From Bryobacterales bacterium (GTDB lineage: Bacteria; Acidobacteriota; Terriglobia; Bryobacterales; Bryobacteraceae): a DNA stretch of 64,000 nt. The position numbers and the translations under genes are program-made. Where the stretch lies: positions 2,071 to 66,070 of the forward strand of contig PLEX01000030.1 in the NCBI GenBank assembly GCA_003136575.1, given 5' to 3'. The notes below the pieces were generated by a model that worked only from the letters and a program-made list of their open reading frames with translations, did not search any database and was not told the origin of the DNA. This document shows, in pieces, positions 59,770 to 64,000 of this stretch (positions are counted from its first letter, which is position 1; each line of letters opens with the position of its first letter).

Positions 59770-61025
59770 CCACGGCGGCGTCGGATCCCGACGCGCCTGT
59801 GCGGTCGGTTCTGATGCTCTCTCCCGAGCCGCCATACCCGATGCATGGCGGCGGCGCTTATCGGATCGCTTCTCTGGCCCACTACTTTGCGCGCTTCGCG
59901 CACGTGGATCTGGTTCTGTTTTCGGATAGCGGCATGCCCGCTGTCTTGCCTGCGGGGCTGGTAAGATCGCAGACCGTGATCCGGCTGCCAATCCACAAAA
60001 GAGGGATTTTTGCGCGCTACTTCCGGAACGCGGGCCGGGCGTTCCGGGGTGTTCCACCGCTTATCGACCGCCTGAGCGGCCACGCCGGGGAACTGGCGCA
60101 GGCGCTCTCCGGCCGGCATTACGATCTTGGCATCGTCGAACACTTCTGGTGCGCTCCCTACCTGGAACAAATCGCGGCTGTATGCGATCGAACCGCACTC
60201 GATCTGCACAATATCGAGTCGGTGCTGCATGAACGATGCGCCTTGACCAGCAGCGGCCTGGTGGCCCTTGGCCAGAGACGCTTTTTTCGTTGTTCGCGCA
60301 GGCTGGAAGCGGCGCTGTTTCCGGGCTATTCACTGTGCCTCGCGGCGTCGGCGGAGGACGCGGCGGCGGCGCGCCGGCTCGCACCGGCAGGCCGCGTGGA
60401 GGTTTATCCGAATTCTCTGCCCGAAGTCCCGGTTCCGAATGTTCGGGAGGAACCAGTCGTCGTGTTCTCGGGCAACTTTGAATACCACCCGAATATCGAC
60501 GCCGTGGAATTCCTGGCGAATTCGATATGGCCTGGTGTTCGCAGTCGTTGTCCCGAACTGCGTCTCCGGCTGGTGGGTCGGGGAGACCGGTTCGTACGGC
60601 ATCTGCTGCCTTCCGGGCTGAACATCGAAGTAACCGGACCCATTGAAGACGCGCGCGCCGAAATCGCGGCGGCGCGGATCGTGATCGCTCCGCTGCGCGC
60701 CGGGAGCGGAACGCGGATCAAGATTCTGGAAGCGTGGGCGGCGGCGAGACCGGTTGTCGCAACTTCGATTGCCGCCGAGGGTTTAGAATATAGGCAAGAT
60801 TGCGATTTGCTGATCGCAAACGAAGGCCCCTCCATCGTCGGCGCAATTGCCGGGTTGAATGCCGAACCTGCAAGGCGCGCGCGCATTGCCGCCAGCGGCC
60901 GCCGACTGTTTGAGGAGCGCTATACATGGAACGCATCGTGGCGCGCCCTTAGTACTGCCCTGTCACCCGGCCGTACCGGTACCGCTCCCCTATATACTGA
61001 GGATTCCAATGCGAATCGCCGTTGA
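59766..61025 (+). CDS. Glycosyltransferase (GT-B, family 4/1-like)
   Basis: A 419-residue protein starting at TTG 59766 overlapping the upstream stop (TTASDPDAPVRSVLMLSPEP region). It opens with 'SPEPPYPMHGGGAYRIASLA', has 'FSGNFEYHPNIDAVEFLANS' and 'VIAPLRAGSGTRIKILEAWA' with 'AARPVVATSIAAEGL', the donor-binding pattern of GT-B enzymes. A longer frame upstream is only the overlap with the first glycosyltransferase gene. Its last 17 bases overlap the next gene. Confidence 0.87.
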   Translation: MTTAASDPDAPVRSVLMLSPEPPYPMHGGGAYRIASLAHYFARFAHVDLVLFSDSGMPAVLPAGLVRSQTVIRLPIHKRGIFARYFRNAGRAFRGVPPLIDRLSGHAGELAQALSGRHYDLGIVEHFWCAPYLEQIAAVCDRTALDLHNIESVLHERCALTSSGLVALGQRRFFRCSRRLEAALFPGYSLCLAASAEDAAAARRLAPAGRVEVYPNSLPEVPVPNVREEPVVVFSGNFEYHPNIDAVEFLANSIWPGVRSRCPELRLRLVGRGDRFVRHLLPSGLNIEVTGPIEDARAEIAAARIVIAPLRAGSGTRIKILEAWAAARPVVATSIAAEGLEYRQDCDLLIANEGPSIVGAIAGLNAEPARRARIAASGRRLFEERYTWNASWRALSTALSPGRTGTAPLYTEDSNANRR

Positions 61026-62217
61026 TGCCCACGCAATCGGCCGCCATTTGACCGGTAACGAAGTATATATACGCAGCCTCCTGCGCGAATTTGCCGCGCT
61101 GGATCGGGTTTCGGATTTCATCGCCTATGTTTCCGAACCGGACGCCGAGCGGTTTGTGCCGCGGCGTTTTCAGACACGCAGGGTCGCTTCGAATCCCTAT
61201 GTCAGGCTCGGCTGGAATCTGTCGCGGAATCTGTCGTCGGACAAACCCGATCTGATGCACGTGCAATACACCGCGCCGCTGTTCAGCCGGACGCCGATCG
61301 TGGTCACGGTCCACGATGTGAGTTTCATCGAGCATCCCGAATACTTTACGAGTTGGCGGTGCAGACAGTTGCGGCTCAGCGTGGCGCGCACGGTGGAACG
61401 GGCTTCGCGCGTCATCACGGTCAGCGACTTTTCGGGCGACGCTATCCTTCGCGCCTATCCTGCGGCGAAGGGCAAGGTTCGGGTTGTCCCGAATGCCGCC
61501 AGTTCCGAGTTCAAAGTCGTCTCGCGCGGGCATGCGATGAGAATTGTGCGGGAACGTTTCGGAATCAGCGCGCCTTTTATCTTTTCGGTGGGAGATCTTC
61601 AGCCAAGGAAGAATCATATCGGACTAATTACGGCATTTGCCGGTCTTATGGCCGCGCACCCTCGATTGCCGCATCATTTGGTCCTCACTGGCCAGAATAC
61701 CTGGTTCACGCCCAAGGTTCGGGCGGCGGCGCAGGCTTCCGGACTGGCTTCCCGCATCCACTTCACCGGCTTTGTCGCCGATTCGGATCTCGTCCATCTC
61801 TACAACGCGTGCCAGTGTTTCGTCTTTCCTTCCTTTTACGAAGGCTTCGGGTTGCCGATTCTTGAAGCGATGGCCTGCGGGCGGGCGGTGGCGTGCTCGG
61901 GCACTTCGGCCATGCCGGAGGTTGCCGACGGCGCGGGCCTGTTGTTCGATCCGCGCAATCCCGCGAGCATTTCGCGCGCGATGGCCGACGTTTTGCTGGA
62001 CGCCGACCTGCGCGAAAGAATGGAAAGACGGGGATTGCAACGAGCGGGGCATTTCAACTGGCGAAAAAGCGCGCAGGCGACGCTGGACATTTACCGTGAA
62101 GTGGCTGGCGGCAGCCGCACTGCGGGCAGCGGGGCAGACGACGTTGATTCGCCGTTCGCCGTTCCTGTCAGACAGCCCGAAATGCGGGCACTCGGAAAAT
62201 CCGCCGGCAAGACATGA
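61009..62217 (+). CDS. Glycosyltransferase family 4 (GT-B)
   Basis: A 402-residue glycosyltransferase from ATG 61009 (MRIAVDAHAIGRHLTGNEVY). The family pattern includes 'PNAASSEFKVVSRGHAMRIV', 'FIFSVGDLQPRKNHIGLITA' and 'CQCFVFPSFYEGFGLPILEA' with the E-x7-E motif, followed by 'MACGRAVACSGTSAMPEVAD'. It belongs to the same polymer cluster. The C-terminal 40 residues after the helix are low in conservation. Confidence 0.9.
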   Translation: MRIAVDAHAIGRHLTGNEVYIRSLLREFAALDRVSDFIAYVSEPDAERFVPRRFQTRRVASNPYVRLGWNLSRNLSSDKPDLMHVQYTAPLFSRTPIVVTVHDVSFIEHPEYFTSWRCRQLRLSVARTVERASRVITVSDFSGDAILRAYPAAKGKVRVVPNAASSEFKVVSRGHAMRIVRERFGISAPFIFSVGDLQPRKNHIGLITAFAGLMAAHPRLPHHLVLTGQNTWFTPKVRAAAQASGLASRIHFTGFVADSDLVHLYNACQCFVFPSFYEGFGLPILEAMACGRAVACSGTSAMPEVADGAGLLFDPRNPASISRAMADVLLDADLRERMERRGLQRAGHFNWRKSAQATLDIYREVAGGSRTAGSGADDVDSPFAVPVRQPEMRALGKSAGKT

Positions 62218-63044
62218 GAGGAATTCGTTGCGCCCGTGGAAAATGGCTCGACTCCGGCAAGGCGGGCGAAACCGCCTGCCCCACAGCGTTTTACAAGCTC
62301 CTGAAGAACGCGGCGCTTCGCGGCGCCCTTGTTTTCCTCGCTTGCTTTGTGGCGAATAGCGCGGCTCAGAACGTCCCGGCGAAACCCGTTGCTCCCAAAT
62401 CCGTCCAGCCCGCTCTCACCGGATTTCCGTTCACGAATGAAAGTCTTGCCTACACCGTGACCTGGCCGAGCGGACTAAGTCTGGGCGAGGGCCATTTGTC
62501 GGCGACAGCCCAGAACGGGGGATGGAAATTTGACCTGTCTTTAGACGCGGGTATTCCCGGCTTCGTCGTGAAGGACACCTTTCGGGCCAGTTCGAGCGCC
62601 GATCTGTGCTCCTCGACGTTCGTCAAAGATTCCGTGCATGGTGCCCGCAAGAACAGTGAGACGGTCACCATAGATGCCGCTGCGGGCACAGCCACGCGCC
62701 ACTCGACGAGCGGCGGCATCAGTACCGTGAGCGTGCCGGATTGTGCGCGCGACGCGCTCACCTATCTGTTCTATGCGAGACGCGAATTGGGGCAGGGAAG
62801 AGTTCCGCCCTCCCAGGATGTTATCTTCGGGGCCAGTTACAATATCAGCCTGGAATACGCTGGAGCCGAAACTATTACCGTGAGCGATAAGAGCCTTCTG
62901 ACCGACAAGATGCTTTGCCACGTCAAAGGCCCGGCATCGGATTTCCGCTTCGAGGCTTATTTCGACCGCGATCCGGCACGGACTCCCGTAGCGATCCGGG
63001 TTCCTTTGCCGATCGGAAAATTCTCCCTGGAGCTGGTCCGCTGA
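62214..63044 (+). CDS. DUF3108 family exported protein
   Basis: A 276-residue protein, ATGA-coupled to the glycosyltransferase. The first 30 residues look unusual (MRGIRCARGKWLDSGKAGET), so a later start is possible; a hydrophobic segment 'GALVFLACFVANSAAQ' is a signal peptide. The DUF3108 fold follows with 'FPFTNESLAYTVTWPSGLSL', 'GFVVKDTFRASSSADLCSST' and 'ALTYLFYARRELGQGRVPPS'. Proteins of this family are periplasmic and often lie beside cell-surface polysaccharide genes. The function is unknown. Confidence 0.78.
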   Translation: MRGIRCARGKWLDSGKAGETACPTAFYKLLKNAALRGALVFLACFVANSAAQNVPAKPVAPKSVQPALTGFPFTNESLAYTVTWPSGLSLGEGHLSATAQNGGWKFDLSLDAGIPGFVVKDTFRASSSADLCSSTFVKDSVHGARKNSETVTIDAAAGTATRHSTSGGISTVSVPDCARDALTYLFYARRELGQGRVPPSQDVIFGASYNISLEYAGAETITVSDKSLLTDKMLCHVKGPASDFRFEAYFDRDPARTPVAIRVPLPIGKFSLELVR

Positions 63045-63049
63045 GCGGT

Positions 63050-64000
63050 TTGCACATCGCACTGTTTTCCCCGATGCCGCCGTCGAAAAGCGGCATTGCG
63101 GACTATTCCGAAGCTTTGTTGTCGGAGTTGTCGAAACGCGCCGAGGTCGATGTGTTCCGTACGCCCGATAAGCGCTTTGCAGCTGATGCGTACGACGCCA
63201 TTCTTTATCAGGTCGGCAACAATCCGGACCACGATTTCGTCTATGAGACCGCGCTCCGCCATCCGGGCTTCGTTGTCATGCATGAGGGGAACCTCCACCA
63301 TTTGATCGCGCATCTTACTATCCGGCGCGACGATTGGGACGCATACGTGACGGAATGCGGCTACGATGGCGGTCCGGCGGCGCTGGAGTTCGCTCACAGG
63401 GTCCGCCGCCTTGAAGTCGGACCCGATTATGAGGGCGTCCCGATGACACGGCGCCTGCTGGCGGTATCGAAGGCCGTGATCGTTCACAGCGATTTTGTCG
63501 CCAGCCTCACGCGCGAACAGGGGTTTACCGGGCCTGTTGCGACGATCCCCCATGGAGCGTGGCTGCCTGAGGAGACACCGGGCATGAATCGCCCGGCCGC
63601 CCGGCACGAGCTGGGGCTGGACGAATCGACGCCCCTGATCGGCGCGTTCGGCCATCTTAAACCTTACAAGCGTATCGCCGAATCTCTGCGCGCACTTCGC
63701 CGGTTGCTGAAACTGGAACCGCGCGCACGCATGATTCTGGTCGGTGAGCCGCACCCGGAATTCCGCGTCGACCAGACGATCCGTTCGCTTGGGCTGAGCG
63801 AACAGGTGAGGGTGATCGGTTTTGCGCCGATTGAAAAATTCGTGCAGTATATGGCGGCCTGCGACATCGTTTTGAATCTTCGCTACCCTACGGTTGGCGA
63901 GACATCGGGTTCGCTGCAGCGGGCCCTGGGGCTGGGCAAAGCGGTAATCGTCAGCGATGTGGGTTCGTTCTCCGAGCTGCCTGTCGATATTTGCCTGAAG
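63050..64000 (+). CDS. Glycosyltransferase (GT-B), 3' end beyond the window
   Basis: A frame from TTG 63050 (LHIALFSPMPPSKSGIADYS) open to the window edge, 317 codons so far. Motifs 'PLIGAFGHLKPYKRIAESLR' and 'RMILVGEPHPEFRVDQTIRS' plus 'ACDIVLNLRYPTVGETSGSL' are typical of GT-B glycosyltransferases. The start is 6 bases after the DUF3108 stop. It belongs to the same polymer cluster. Confidence 0.85.
   Translation, partial: MHIALFSPMPPSKSGIADYSEALLSELSKRAEVDVFRTPDKRFAADAYDAILYQVGNNPDHDFVYETALRHPGFVVMHEGNLHHLIAHLTIRRDDWDAYVTECGYDGGPAALEFAHRVRRLEVGPDYEGVPMTRRLLAVSKAVIVHSDFVASLTREQGFTGPVATIPHGAWLPEETPGMNRPAARHELGLDESTPLIGAFGHLKPYKRIAESLRALRRLLKLEPRARMILVGEPHPEFRVDQTIRSLGLSEQVRVIGFAPIEKFVQYMAACDIVLNLRYPTVGETSGSLQRALGLGKAVIVSDVGSFSELPVDICLK

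Noticed and set aside
57290-64000. Complete rhamnose pathway
   Set aside because: Only an RfbA-like and an RmlC-like gene are present; rmlB and rmlD are not in the window.

Overview
The window looks like chromosomal DNA of an Acidobacteriota, probably the Solibacter/Bryobacter (Bryobacterales) lineage. The base composition is GC-rich. It carries two Oar-like TonB-dependent receptors with N-terminal carboxypeptidase-regulatory domains, a DUF6152/DUF6644 cluster, CRTAC1/ASPIC repeat proteins and many ATGA-overlapping genes. The lineage is an inference from gene content.

Layout: (1) 1-10174, minus strand: an Oar-like receptor followed by a mono-haem-type protein, a TlpA thioredoxin, a stand-alone DsbD-alpha domain, exported proteins and four DUF6644 membrane paralogues, one of them frameshifted. 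(2) 10327-12736, minus: a GAF-like / PIG-L deacetylase / ANTAR operon behind a near-consensus sigma-70 promoter. (3) 13041-17912: a haem O synthase gene (ctaB/cyoE) cut in two by a 3969-bp element carrying a DUF6431 protein, a CHC2/TOPRIM primase and two tyrosine recombinases. The element has 13-bp terminal inverted repeats and sits between 7-bp direct repeats. (4) 17913-20881: a gene relic, an AbiEii-like nucleotidyltransferase with a partner, and a decayed transposase. (5) 21324-27974: a complete selenocysteine island (selA, selB, selD, tRNA-Sec) with two genes that carry in-frame UGA codons, an AhpD-like CxxU protein and a DUF3179 UxxC protein, each with a SECIS-like hairpin just downstream of the UGA. 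(6) 28017-32624: an MFS transporter and the second Oar-like receptor. (7) 32608-42690, minus: a tightly coupled operon that starts with a 50-residue Asn/Gln-rich peptide and runs through two FG-GAP/ASPIC proteins, an RnfD-like protein, an asparagine-synthetase-like protein, a radical SAM protein and an FAD oxidoreductase. (8) 42753-47500: an ABC importer with two permeases, an HMA-domain protein and a divergent DUF169 gene. (9) 47941-56811: accessory DNA with a ParA-like gene, an excisionase/integrase pair, an AbiEi/AbiEii toxin-antitoxin pair, 3' fragments of tRNA-Gly and tRNA-Phe, an HD-GYP protein and an integrase fragment. (10) 56897-64000: a polysaccharide gene cluster with a nucleotidyltransferase, an epimerase-like protein and four glycosyltransferases.

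The two strongest results are the selenoprotein island, where machinery and clients lie together and one client (DUF3179) belongs to no classical selenoprotein family I know, and the tyrosine-recombinase element, whose exact boundaries can be read because it splits a recognisable gene. All calls are by eye. No database search was possible.
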